In this document: positions 55,801 through 63,954 of the stretch, piece after piece
Numbering within the stretch: position 1 is the stretch's first letter
How the letters are laid out: each line of letters opens with the position of its first letter
Origin: CAZDXB01 sp964509335
GTDB lineage: Bacteria; Bacteroidota; Ignavibacteria; Kapaibacteriales; UBA2268
NCBI GenBank assembly: GCA_964509335.1
Contig: CAZDXB010000012.1
Coordinates: 24,089-88,088, forward strand
DNA length: 64,000 nucleotides
Direction of reading: 5' to 3'
Made by a program: the position numbers and the translations under genes
Notes under the pieces: generated by a model
The model's input: only the letters and a program-made list of their open reading frames with translations
The model's database searches: none
Told to the model about the DNA's origin: nothing

Positions 55801-57132
55801 GCCGCCGCGGAAAAATTCGTTCCGATATGGACATATCCCTACGCCTACGCGAACTCGGCGGTAGTTTACGATTTCGACGGCAACGGCAAAAACGAAATCG
55901 GCTTTACTACTTTCTCGCGAACGAGCTTTTTTGAAATCGCCGATTCAAGCGCGCCCAAAGCTCCGCTTAGCCTACGCGGCTACGCCGTTAACGACAAGAC
56001 AGCCCGCTTGGAATGGGAAGCCTCCGACGACGCCGAAACTTACGAAATATTACGCATGATTCGCAAAGAACAAGGCTATTACGGATATACCGCCGCCATA
56101 ACTACCGAGACATTCGTCCTTATCGACACTTTAAAGCCCGAACACAATTACGAATTTGTCGTCAGAGCGACGAACGAGAGCTTTCCGAACAAATACAGCG
56201 AAATTTCGAACTTCGTCGATATATTCACGCATAATCCCATAAGACCGCTCTCCCTCGACGCAATCAATCAAAATACGCTTTTGGTTTACTACGAAAATCA
56301 CCTGCCCGAACAAATAATAGAGCCGAAGAAATTCGAAGTCATGACGCAAGCGAACGAATTCCTCGCTTATCCTTCGACGGCGACGCCGGTCGGCGACACG
56401 ACGATTATATTACATTTCGACGAGAAAATTCCCGACGGCGAGCTAATATTAAACGCTCTGTCATTCCGAGACAGACACAATACTCCGACAATAGCGAAAG
56501 AGCTGCAATTCACTATGCATAAAGATTCTGCCGAAAAAGAGCTGTTTCTGAAAAGAATCGAGGTTAATTCGTCGGTCGAAGCGCTATTATATTACTCCGA
56601 GCCGGTGGAAAGCGCGTCCGCCCTGAACGAATCTAACTACGAGCTATCGCCTTACGGCGGCGTCGTTAACGTAAGAAATAATCCAGAGAACGATTTCTCC
56701 GTTTTTCTCGAATTCGACAAATCTAAACCAGCTCTCGCCGCGGGCAAGGAATACGTCGTAAGCGTGAAAAACGTAACCAACGCGTCCGGCGCGAACATGA
56801 CTACCGGTCCCGGCTCCTCTATCGGCTTTACATTATACGCCGACGACGGCAAAGACGCTTACGCCTACCCGAATCCGATAAAGACAAGCGAAAGCGATAT
56901 TGCTTACTTCGCCAACTTACCGCCTAAAGCGGAAGTGGTAATTTACTCTACCGAGGGCGACGAGTTGTGCCGCCTGCGCGAAAAGGACGGCGACGGCGGC
57001 GTCGAATGGAACCTTAAAGACAAAAACGGCGACGCCCTCGGCTCCGGCGTTTACTTATTCAAAGTCGTCAAAATAAACGCCGACGGCTCAAAAACCTCTT
57101 ACGAATTGAAGAAATTCATGATTTTACGTTAG
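52867..57132 (+). CDS. Secreted subtilisin-like (S8) protease with beta-propeller-like repeats and T9SS sorting domain
   Basis: The 1421-residue product has a signal peptide (FIALFAALITRASS), an inhibitor-like prodomain (YIVKFKSGYDTQKA to EFIEPNYIY), and an S8 catalytic domain with the triad Asp163 (GVIDTGID), His250 (GHGTFVSG) and Ser404 (GTSFSAP). An insertion rich in DxNGxG calcium-type turns sits between Asp and His (about 180-235). From about 690 to 1040 there are repeated DxDGDGxxE motifs, like FG-GAP/VCBS propeller blades, then a fibronectin-like domain and a sorting domain (AYPNPIKTSES to YELKKFMILR). It should be an active surface or released protease. Confidence 0.92.
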   Translation: MIFKKILIFIALFAALITRASSLDNNSSYIVKFKSGYDTQKAETTLGKRNADFKRIFQVNRQFDRKNEVKLSAAQKDALKELSNYFLISGSESGATSEILSELESNPNVEFIEPNYIYSVESPPNSGKPNDPLYPDQWALKAICAEKAWEKASGKDVLIGVIDTGIDYLHPDLINSLRVNSAEDLNGNGVFDPWSANDTVNGVTGDLNGLDDDGNGYADDVIGYDFVDQTIMNIGDARQHDPNPNDEEGHGTFVSGVITAERDNNKGVVGLAYDSKIITARAFDATGNAESDDIAKAIVYCVTEGVKILNFSFGEPYSSTIIHDAVKFANLSGVFMSSSAGNNNWALPHYPSDYKEVVSVGASVESGERDSRSNYGMRLNLISPGSSIYSTEPYDDYSKSSGTSFSAPYVAATAALLLELNSNYSPEELLGVIESSATDAGAEGWDIYTGAGVLNAGKAVNTVGSAIVSIHYPQNEDYFDKDETQELPIVITSFARLFESYNIYYGLGYSPKDWIPISNGETRVKRDTSALLDLSGVPDTNIVVRLVVNLTNAKTIERRISLNVSSSESNLKFASLKTRNPLFKNKRRTAVFAVTNQKSKFFIEYREQNADVEYRRISDYRRQDYYHALLIDEDLSAYDSVEARALAVRSDGDTAVYNFTFKPDNITIPEKTFVQKEYGAPALHLEETVTDLYNDNKPAIVGNDISAGTWGGVKTYVFENGQFKQRDSLNNTWIPRGVGDSNDDGLKEIFAAVSYQSALFQAADANSSVFSEVLFADSLSRLWAADMTDIDGDGIDELLVHDDTSYKAFKYSNGKYRIIAEANPHVIIGTYPGLATGDFDSDGNYEICFGERGGRYFIYEYNSSDFILEYSYPYVNSSSEQYMASPDIDGDGEPEILIMNFGASNIFGKEDAGEKIWTYKIIKSDGANNYKTLWEDQIYGVRGGFDYKNGVSAGNLDGVAGDEIILSAFPNLYILSWDAAAEKFVPIWTYPYAYANSAVVYDFDGNGKNEIGFTTFSRTSFFEIADSSAPKAPLSLRGYAVNDKTARLEWEASDDAETYEILRMIRKEQGYYGYTAAITTETFVLIDTLKPEHNYEFVVRATNESFPNKYSEISNFVDIFTHNPIRPLSLDAINQNTLLVYYENHLPEQIIEPKKFEVMTQANEFLAYPSTATPVGDTTIILHFDEKIPDGELILNALSFRDRHNTPTIAKELQFTMHKDSAEKELFLKRIEVNSSVEALLYYSEPVESASALNESNYELSPYGGVVNVRNNPENDFSVFLEFDKSKPALAAGKEYVVSVKNVTNASGANMTTGPGSSIGFTLYADDGKDAYAYPNPIKTSESDIAYFANLPPKAEVVIYSTEGDELCRLREKDGDGGVEWNLKDKNGDALGSGVYLFKVVKINADGSKTSYELKKFMILR

Positions 57133-57439
57133 ACATACTTCCTTCTTCTCGTTCCGTCCGCTCTGCGGCTGTGCGAAAATATCATTTTTGCAATATCATT
57201 CTCCTTCGTAAATGGTAATTTATCCTCCTTCCGAAATTGTAATTTAGGAAGGAGATAGACGGAAATACTCATGGCGCTGTCCCATAAGTAGAATTTTGCT
57301 TCCCCTCAAGGTAAACCTTGAGGTTGACGTTTCTTTGGAATCACGCGATAGTCGCGTTTTTATGTCAACCTTCGGGTTTACCCGAAGGGCTCGAAATTCG
57401 ATGCAATAGAATTTTTAGACAGCCGAATGAGTCAAAATA
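57133..57439. other. Gap between subtilase and fumC with three palindromes
   Basis: No gene is seen in 307 bases. Palindromes occur at 57225-57254 (CTCCTTCC/GGAAGGAG, imperfect), 57304-57323 (CCTCAAGG/CCTTGAGG) and 57369-57388 (CCTTCGGG/CCCGAAGG), with a smaller ACGCGA/TCGCGT near 57342. The two genes are convergent, so this gap must terminate both. Confidence 0.7.
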
Positions 57440-58834
57440 CTACTTAACGTTCGGCTCTAACATTTCCTCCGGCTTAACGAGTTTATCGAATTCTTTTTCC
57501 GTCAAAATGCCGAGTTCTACAGCCGATTCTTTGAGCGAAATTCCTTTTTCATGCGCGTTTTTCGCTATCTTCGCCGATTTGTCGTATCCGATTTTCGGAT
57601 TTAACGCCGTTACAAGCATTAAAGTGTTTCTCATAAAGAAATCGAGCTTCTCTTTGTTCGGCTCAATTCCGGCGGCGCAATAATCGTTGAACATCTTGCA
57701 TGTGTCGGCTAACAATCTTACGCTTTGCAAGAAGTCGTAAATCATTACCGGCTTGAAAACGTTAAGCTCGAAATTTCCTTGCGAGCCGGCTACATTAATC
57801 GCCGCGTCGTTTCCCATAACTTGCGCGGCGACCATTGTCATAGCCTCCGATTGCGTTGGGTTCACCTTGCCGGGCATAATCGACGAGCCGGGTTCGTTCG
57901 CCGGTATCAAAAGCTCGCCTAAACCGCAGCGCGGTCCCGACGACAGCCATCTAATATCGTTGGCGATTTTCATCAGCGACGCCGCCAATGTTTTAAGCGC
58001 GCCATGCGCGAAAACTATAGCGTCGTGCGCCGCCAGAGCTTCGAACTTGTTCGGCGCCGTCTCGAACGGCAAGCCCGTAATTTTGGCGATTTTCTTTGCC
58101 GCTTTCTCGGCGAATTTCTTGTGAGTGTTCAAACCCGTGCCAACGGCGGTGCCGCCCAAAGCCAACTGATATAAATGCGGCAACGTCAGATTTATTCGCT
58201 CAATCGCCTTGTCCAATTGCTCTACGTATCCGGAAAATTCCTGACCGAGCGACAAAGGAACGGCGTCCATAAGATGCGTCCTGCCGCTCTTTATTATATC
58301 TTTGAACTCGTCGGATTTCTTCTTGAACGTCGTGCGAAGCAGCGCCAAATTTGGCAGCAACTTGTTATTCAATTCCTCCGCCGCCGCTATGTGCATAGCC
58401 GTCGGGAAAGTGTCGTTCGAGCTTTGCGATTTATTTACGTGGTCGTTCGGATGAATCGGGTCTTTACTTCCTCTTTCGCCGCCCGCTATGTCTATCGCTC
58501 TGTTTGCTATTACCTCGTTCGAGTTCATATTGCTTTGCGTGCCGGAGCCGGTCTGCCATATCGAAAGCGGGAAATGCGCGTCCAATTTGCCCTCGATAAC
58601 TTCGTCGGCGGCTTTTTCTATTAACTTCAATTTGTCTTTTTCCAACAAGCCTAGTTCCGCGTTCGTTTGCGCGGCGGCTTTCTTAAGTATTCCCATACCT
58701 CTGATAATCTCTCTCGGCATTTTTTCCGTCCCTATGCGGAAATGTATTAAAGAACGCGCCGATTGCGCTCCCCAGTAAGCTTCCGCCGGCACTTCAATTT
58801 CGCCCATCGTGTCTTTTTCGATTCTCATTTTCAT
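57440..58834 (-). CDS. fumC: Class II fumarate hydratase
   Basis: FumC interconverts fumarate and malate in the citric acid cycle without an iron-sulfur cluster. From the ATG at 58834 (GGACGG lies just upstream) it has 464 residues, the family length; a TTG further upstream would add an unlikely extension. Motifs include SGTQSNMNSNEV near residue 98, SSNDTFPTAMH, GRTHLMDAVPLSLGQE near residue 185 and the signature GSSIMPGKVNPTQ near residue 313. It follows ribE by 49 bases on the same strand. Confidence 0.96.
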   Translation of the reverse strand: MKMRIEKDTMGEIEVPAEAYWGAQSARSLIHFRIGTEKMPREIIRGMGILKKAAAQTNAELGLLEKDKLKLIEKAADEVIEGKLDAHFPLSIWQTGSGTQSNMNSNEVIANRAIDIAGGERGSKDPIHPNDHVNKSQSSNDTFPTAMHIAAAEELNNKLLPNLALLRTTFKKKSDEFKDIIKSGRTHLMDAVPLSLGQEFSGYVEQLDKAIERINLTLPHLYQLALGGTAVGTGLNTHKKFAEKAAKKIAKITGLPFETAPNKFEALAAHDAIVFAHGALKTLAASLMKIANDIRWLSSGPRCGLGELLIPANEPGSSIMPGKVNPTQSEAMTMVAAQVMGNDAAINVAGSQGNFELNVFKPVMIYDFLQSVRLLADTCKMFNDYCAAGIEPNKEKLDFFMRNTLMLVTALNPKIGYDKSAKIAKNAHEKGISLKESAVELGILTEKEFDKLVKPEEMLEPNVK

Positions 58835-58883
58835 AATACCGTCCAAATTTATATTCAACAAAATAATTAAAAGCTGATTTTCA

Positions 58884-59537
58884 TTAATAACGCGGCTGGT
58901 CAATATATTTATCTAAAACCGAACCGCCGCCCGAACTCGACGTATCGGCGTCGGAAGCCGTCAGAGATTCCACGTATTTAGCAATAATATCGAATTCCAA
59001 ATTAACTTCCTCGCCGGTTTTGATATGCTTAAAAATAGTCTCCTCCCAAGTATGCGGAATCACCGCTATTTGGAATTTCATCGGTTCCGCTTTCGCGACG
59101 GTAAGACTAACGCCGTCGATACAAACGGAACCTTTGGCGACTAAATATTTGCTGTATTCGTTTGGATAGCTGATTTCGACGAGTTTGCCGGTAGCTTCGG
59201 GACGAATCGACATAATTCTGCCGACGCAATCGACGTGCCCCTGAACCAGATGACCGCCCATTCTGTCGCCGAGTTTTACGGCTCTTTCGAGATTGATTTT
59301 CATTCCCGCCGCTAATTTACCCAGAGTCGTTTTCCTCAAAGTCTCCTCTACAGCCTCGACCTCGAAAACCGTCTCCGAACGAGAAGTTACGGTCTGGCAA
59401 GCTCCGTTCAACGAAATAGAATCGCCGATTTTCACGTCGTCCATAATCTTTTCCGCTCGAACCTGTATTTTCTTGCCTCCGCCTATCGGCTTGCAGACTT
59501 GAACAGTTCCAATCTCTTCTATTAATCCCGTGAACAT
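58884..59537 (-). CDS. ribE: Riboflavin synthase alpha chain
   Basis: The enzyme dismutates two 6,7-dimethyl-8-ribityllumazine molecules to riboflavin. From the ATG at 59537 it has 217 residues and begins MFTGLIEEIGTV, the invariant opening. Two lumazine-binding repeats follow (ISLNGACQTVTS near residue 45, and VCIDGVSLTVAKAE near residue 140), with GHLVQGHVDCVG between them. It begins 8 bases after the rnr stop. No other rib gene is close. Confidence 0.95.
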   Translation of the reverse strand: MFTGLIEEIGTVQVCKPIGGGKKIQVRAEKIMDDVKIGDSISLNGACQTVTSRSETVFEVEAVEETLRKTTLGKLAAGMKINLERAVKLGDRMGGHLVQGHVDCVGRIMSIRPEATGKLVEISYPNEYSKYLVAKGSVCIDGVSLTVAKAEPMKFQIAVIPHTWEETIFKHIKTGEEVNLEFDIIAKYVESLTASDADTSSSGGGSVLDKYIDQPRY

Positions 59538-59545
59538 ACTCTTAA

Positions 59546-61717
59546 TCAACTCATTTGGTCCACAAAATCCAAATCGATTTTTCTATGCTCCAAATCTACG
59601 TGAACGACTCTAACTTTTATTCTGTCGCCGAACCTCAAAATCTTTTTCTTTCTTCTGCCAATCAATCGGTAATTCTTCTCGTCGTAAATATAATAATCGT
59701 CGATTAAATCTCTTATATGAACTAATCCTTCGCCGTAAAACTTATCCAAAATAACGAACACTCCGAAACTCGTAATACCGGAAATCGTCCCTTGCAAAGT
59801 TTTGCCGAGATACTTCCTCGCCATATAAGTTTGTACGGCTCGAACCGAAGCCCTCTCAGCTTCCATCGCCTCGCGCTCGGTTTCCGTGCAATGCTCTGCA
59901 ATTTTACCCAAAATCGAATCCAAATAATTAATTCTTTTAGCGGAAGTTCGACCGTCGGCGTATTCTTTCAATAATCTATGAATAACCAAATCCGGATAAC
60001 GTCTAATGGGCGAAGTAAAATGAGCGTATTCCTTAAAACCTAAACCGTAATGCCCGATATTTTCGTTCGAATACTCCGCCTTCGCCATCGCTCTTAATAT
60101 AATTTGATGGGCGACGGGTTTTTCGGGCTTCCCTTCGAAGAGCTTTACTATCCTGTTTATTTCTTTCGAGGAATAATTATTAACGGTAAATTTCACTCCC
60201 AAAGCTCTAAAGAATCGCAAAATCTCTTTTAATTTATCTTTGTCGGGGTCGTCGTGAATTCTGTACAAAAACGGATATTTTGATTTGTCCTTGCGCTTTC
60301 TCGAAATTTTCTTGATATGCTCGGCGACTGTTTTGTTGGCGATTAACATAAATTCTTCAATCATCTGATTAGCCTCGAGACTTCTCTTTAACTCAGCTTC
60401 CACGGGGTTATTATTTTTGTCGAACCTGAATTTAACTTCGGACGATTCAAAATCCACTCCCCCGCTTTTGAATCTTCTCGCCCTTAGCTTTTGAGCCAGC
60501 TTGTGCATAGGAATAATAAGTTTGGAATAATCGCCTTTGCCGCTTTCTATTATATTTTGCGCTTGTTTATAATTAAACCGCTTTTTGCTCTTGATAATAG
60601 TTTCGGCAATTTTATGATTTACGACGTCGCCCTTGGGATTTATTTGCATTATCACAGAATAAGCCAAACGCAGTCTGTTGGGTTTCAAAGAGCATAATTC
60701 GTTCGAGAGCTTTTCGGGCAACATAGGAACAACTCTATCGGCGAGATAAACGCTGCTGCCTCTTCGATAGCCCTCTTTGTCTATTTGGGATTCTTCTTTG
60801 ACGAAATGACTCACGTCCGCAATGTGAACGCCAAGCTCGCTATTTCCGTTTTTCAGAAATTTCAATGACACAGCGTCGTCGAAATCTTTGGCGTCTATGG
60901 GGTCGATAGTGATTATTTCTTCTTTTCTCAAATCGAGACGATTTCTTAACAGCCTTTTAATATCCGGTTTACTAATCCCCGCCGTTTCCTCTTTAACTTC
61001 TCCGCTGAAATCGAGCGGCAATGAAAACTCGTCCAGTATCGAATCAAGCTCTTGCTTTAACTCGCCCGCTCCTTCCGACGAAACGACTATATCCTCGACT
61101 TCTCCCAAGGGGCTTTTCTGCGGATTGTCCCACCTTACGAGCCTAACTTTCACTTTATCGCCGTCTTGCGCTCCGTGTAATCTTTCGGGATTAATCAGAA
61201 AATCGACGTAATATTTGTCGTCGTCGGGAACAAAGAAATAAAAGTTGTTATCGTATTCAATTTTGCCGACAATTCTAACGGGTCTTCTTTTCAATATCTT
61301 AATTACCGCGCCTCTCGGCTTGCCGTCTTTTTTGGATTTCAAAAGCCTGACTAACACTCTGTCGCCGTCAAAAGCGGTATTTAAATGTTTACGCTTAATT
61401 CTCGCTTTTCTAGCTTTGCCGTTTCGCGTAAACTTCACCAAACCCGCTCCGCCTTTTATCTTTATCGCGCCTTCTATTGTGTTAAAATCTTCTTCGCCTT
61501 TAATAGAATATTTTCTTCTTGAAGATTTCTCGATTACTTTTTGGTCGCATAGTTCTTTTAAAACCGTTTTAAGCAAAACGTATTCGGTAGTGTCAGACCT
61601 AATTGAAAGCCTTTTGGCTAGTTCGTTTAATTTTAGCGGCTTTACTTCGTTTCTTAACTCGTCGATTATTCCTTGAACAAGTTCTTTTTGTTCGGTTAAA
61701 ATATCTAAATTCCTCAT
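59546..61717 (-). CDS. rnr: Ribonuclease R (RNB family exoribonuclease)
   Basis: The 723-residue 3'-5' exoribonuclease degrades structured RNA. The N-terminal winged-helix/cold-shock part (LKLNELAKRLSIRS) is followed by cold-shock-like domains, then the RNB catalytic domain with TIDPIDAKDFDDAVSL near residue 273, which carries the metal-binding aspartates. HFTSPIRRYPDLVIHRLL marks the end of the RNB part and a C-terminal S1 domain follows (TLQGTISGITSFGVFVIL). It starts 32 bases after the GGDEF-like gene and is followed closely by ribE. Confidence 0.95.
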   Translation of the reverse strand: MRNLDILTEQKELVQGIIDELRNEVKPLKLNELAKRLSIRSDTTEYVLLKTVLKELCDQKVIEKSSRRKYSIKGEEDFNTIEGAIKIKGGAGLVKFTRNGKARKARIKRKHLNTAFDGDRVLVRLLKSKKDGKPRGAVIKILKRRPVRIVGKIEYDNNFYFFVPDDDKYYVDFLINPERLHGAQDGDKVKVRLVRWDNPQKSPLGEVEDIVVSSEGAGELKQELDSILDEFSLPLDFSGEVKEETAGISKPDIKRLLRNRLDLRKEEIITIDPIDAKDFDDAVSLKFLKNGNSELGVHIADVSHFVKEESQIDKEGYRRGSSVYLADRVVPMLPEKLSNELCSLKPNRLRLAYSVIMQINPKGDVVNHKIAETIIKSKKRFNYKQAQNIIESGKGDYSKLIIPMHKLAQKLRARRFKSGGVDFESSEVKFRFDKNNNPVEAELKRSLEANQMIEEFMLIANKTVAEHIKKISRKRKDKSKYPFLYRIHDDPDKDKLKEILRFFRALGVKFTVNNYSSKEINRIVKLFEGKPEKPVAHQIILRAMAKAEYSNENIGHYGLGFKEYAHFTSPIRRYPDLVIHRLLKEYADGRTSAKRINYLDSILGKIAEHCTETEREAMEAERASVRAVQTYMARKYLGKTLQGTISGITSFGVFVILDKFYGEGLVHIRDLIDDYYIYDEKNYRLIGRRKKKILRFGDRIKVRVVHVDLEHRKIDLDFVDQMS

Positions 61718-61749
61718 AACTATCTCTGCCTTTCGCGGCTACGTATTAT

Positions 61750-63759
61750 TTATTCAAAAATCGAGACCGAATTAGTTTTTCCCTTTGAAATCTCCAGAGC
61801 TTTTCTCGCGTTCTCTAAAAATTCGTCCTCGCTTTCTCCTTTGACTGCTTCAGCCGCTCCTATACATACCGTTACGTTGAAGCTACCCGATTTATAATTC
61901 ACGGGGTTTACGGCGATTTCCTTCCTTAATCGTTCCGCCCATATCTTCGCTTCGTTAATATTAAAATTTATCAGCAAAACGCCAAATACCTTGGCGTCCG
62001 CTCTGCCAAATAAATCGTAATCCCTTAATCTGCCGCGAGCGGCGTCAACGACGTGGAGCAAAGCCCTCTCAGATTTATCGGAGCGCTTTTCTGGGTCGAG
62101 CGACTTATATTTATCAATTTGAATTAAGCAGAGCGAAAGAGAAGCGTCGAAATCCTTGGCTCTTTGCATCTCTTCTTTCAATTTTCTTTGAAAAGCGGGC
62201 GTGTTAACCAATCCGGTGGTTGGGTCGTAAATGGCGCTTTCCCTCAAAATTTTCGAAAACTCGAGATGCTCTATTGCCGCGCCGACTTTTTCGCCCAATA
62301 TCTTTAACAGTTTCAAATCCTTCTCGCTAAATCCCGGCTCGGCGTCGCCCTCGGCGTAAAAAGCGCCGTATATATTAGAACGAGACTTTATCGGCGCTGA
62401 AGCGAAAAATCCTTCGTTTATTTTCCGCTCATTTTTGGTTACTCTGTTTAAACCCGTTTTGAGATTTTCGGTCAAAATGGTCTTGCCGTTTAACAAAGTC
62501 GGAGCGACCATTGAGTTTTCCAAATCTACGACTTCGCTTCTTAAATCGAAACCATTAGCGCTACGGAAATCTATTACGCCCCAACAATTACGTTCCCAGT
62601 CATACATTACCGCCCCTATGTCATTGTCGGGAATTAATTTAGACGCCGTATCCATACCAGATTCGACAATCGAATTTACTGAAGCTCCTTTATTTCTCAT
62701 CAAATCTTCAAAAGTGGAAATAAAGTTCAATGTATGTGAATCAATCGCCAAGTCGTATTTCTCGGTGTAGTTTTTAAGTAAATCAGCCAGCAAATCGGAA
62801 TATTTTTTTATCAGTTCCCCTTGTTCTTCGCCGAATGCGCCCTCTTCTGCTGAATCTACGCAAATAACGCCGGTAACAGAGGAGTCGAAATATACGGGAG
62901 CGCCCATAAACGATTTTACTTCAGAGTCCCCCTCGTAATAAGGTATTGCGTCTCTCCTAAAACCTTCGTCAATATCGGTTCTTATAATTATCGCTCGGGA
63001 GTTAACAACTTTAGAAACTAAATCCGAGCCTACCGGAATGACTTTTTTATTCTGAATTTTCTCCTCAAAATTCGAAACGTAAGACTCGATTATTAATTCC
63101 TTCGCTCCTATATTATGTAAAAAAAACAAAGCCGAAGTCCCGTTCGTAGAAACTTTCAGAACGTCCAGTATTTTTAATATAGTAGTTTCGAACTCCTCTC
63201 TAGGTTCTAAATCTATACTTTTCTTTTTATCTTTCGCTTTTTGCTTTTCTTCGCCTTCGTTACTTTGCGATTCAAATTTTTCGGCTCCGCCTGCGGCTTC
63301 CTTTTTTTTCTCAGTATCCTTATCATTTGTTTCTCCGCCCTGCTTAATCGCGCTTGTTTTGATTGCGTCGGAATCTTCGTCGTTTGCGCCCTCTTCTTCG
63401 CCGTTTTTATCTATTATTCTAAATCCTTCTTCCCCGATATCTTCAGTCGCTTTCTGCTCAGGTTTTTCGTCGTCAATTTCCTCTTTATCTTGTTTTGGGA
63501 CTTCTTTTGTTATTTTCCTTTCCTCAGTCGCGTTGTTTTCATTCACGCTAAATTTCTTATGTTCCGATATAATTTTTACGCTCTGAGTTATTGAAAAAAC
63601 TAATCTCAAAGCGCTCAAAACTATCAACGAAGCTCCAATTAGCTTATAAGCTATCTCGGTGGAAGCAGCCGTAAAATAAACGCTTAACAATAATATAATT
63701 ATAAAAATAAAATCGGAAAAAGTTAAAATCTTGTATGAATTTTTTGACTTTTTTGTCAT
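61750..63759 (-). CDS. Membrane GAF protein with degenerate GGDEF domain
   Basis: From the ATG at 63759 the product has about 669 residues; a TTG 23 codons upstream is less likely. Two transmembrane helices (residues ~15-60) precede a long charged Glu/Lys/Asp linker (about 75-190). Two GAF-like domains follow (about 195-340 and 355-520), and then a GGDEF-fold domain (AIYDPTTGLVNTPAFQRKL). Where GGDEF is expected the sequence reads FGRADAKVFGVLL, so cyclic-di-GMP synthesis is unlikely. It may sense a ligand and signal by binding. It is upstream of rnr, ribE and fumC. Confidence 0.8.
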   Translation of the reverse strand: MTKKSKNSYKILTFSDFIFIIILLLSVYFTAASTEIAYKLIGASLIVLSALRLVFSITQSVKIISEHKKFSVNENNATEERKITKEVPKQDKEEIDDEKPEQKATEDIGEEGFRIIDKNGEEEGANDEDSDAIKTSAIKQGGETNDKDTEKKKEAAGGAEKFESQSNEGEEKQKAKDKKKSIDLEPREEFETTILKILDVLKVSTNGTSALFFLHNIGAKELIIESYVSNFEEKIQNKKVIPVGSDLVSKVVNSRAIIIRTDIDEGFRRDAIPYYEGDSEVKSFMGAPVYFDSSVTGVICVDSAEEGAFGEEQGELIKKYSDLLADLLKNYTEKYDLAIDSHTLNFISTFEDLMRNKGASVNSIVESGMDTASKLIPDNDIGAVMYDWERNCWGVIDFRSANGFDLRSEVVDLENSMVAPTLLNGKTILTENLKTGLNRVTKNERKINEGFFASAPIKSRSNIYGAFYAEGDAEPGFSEKDLKLLKILGEKVGAAIEHLEFSKILRESAIYDPTTGLVNTPAFQRKLKEEMQRAKDFDASLSLCLIQIDKYKSLDPEKRSDKSERALLHVVDAARGRLRDYDLFGRADAKVFGVLLINFNINEAKIWAERLRKEIAVNPVNYKSGSFNVTVCIGAAEAVKGESEDEFLENARKALEISKGKTNSVSIFE

Positions 63760-63890
63760 AACGCCGCGCTTTTTTAATTCGAATCTTAATAAATTTATTT
63801 CAAAATAACGTATTAATAATATATTCAAATTTAATTAATTTCAAACTAAATAGTATAAATTATTTTCAATCATACAAATTAACTCTCTAA

Positions 63891-63930
63891 CAAACAAAAA
63901 AAGCCCCTTCGGTTTTGCCGAAAGGGCTTT
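63891..63930 (-). terminator. Rho-independent terminator after the last T9SS cargo
   Basis: AAAGCCCCTTCGG pairs with CCGAAAGGGCTTT with one mismatch around a five-base loop. Read on the minus strand it is followed by TTTTTTTG. It ends the partial gene at the right edge. Confidence 0.88.
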
Positions 63931-63954
63931 ATATATTCTATCGAACTGTCGGTA

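Noticed and set aside
58834..58903. N-terminal extension of fumC starting at TTG.
   Set aside because: It adds 23 residues that fumarases lack; the ATG at 58834 has a better upstream site and gives the usual length.
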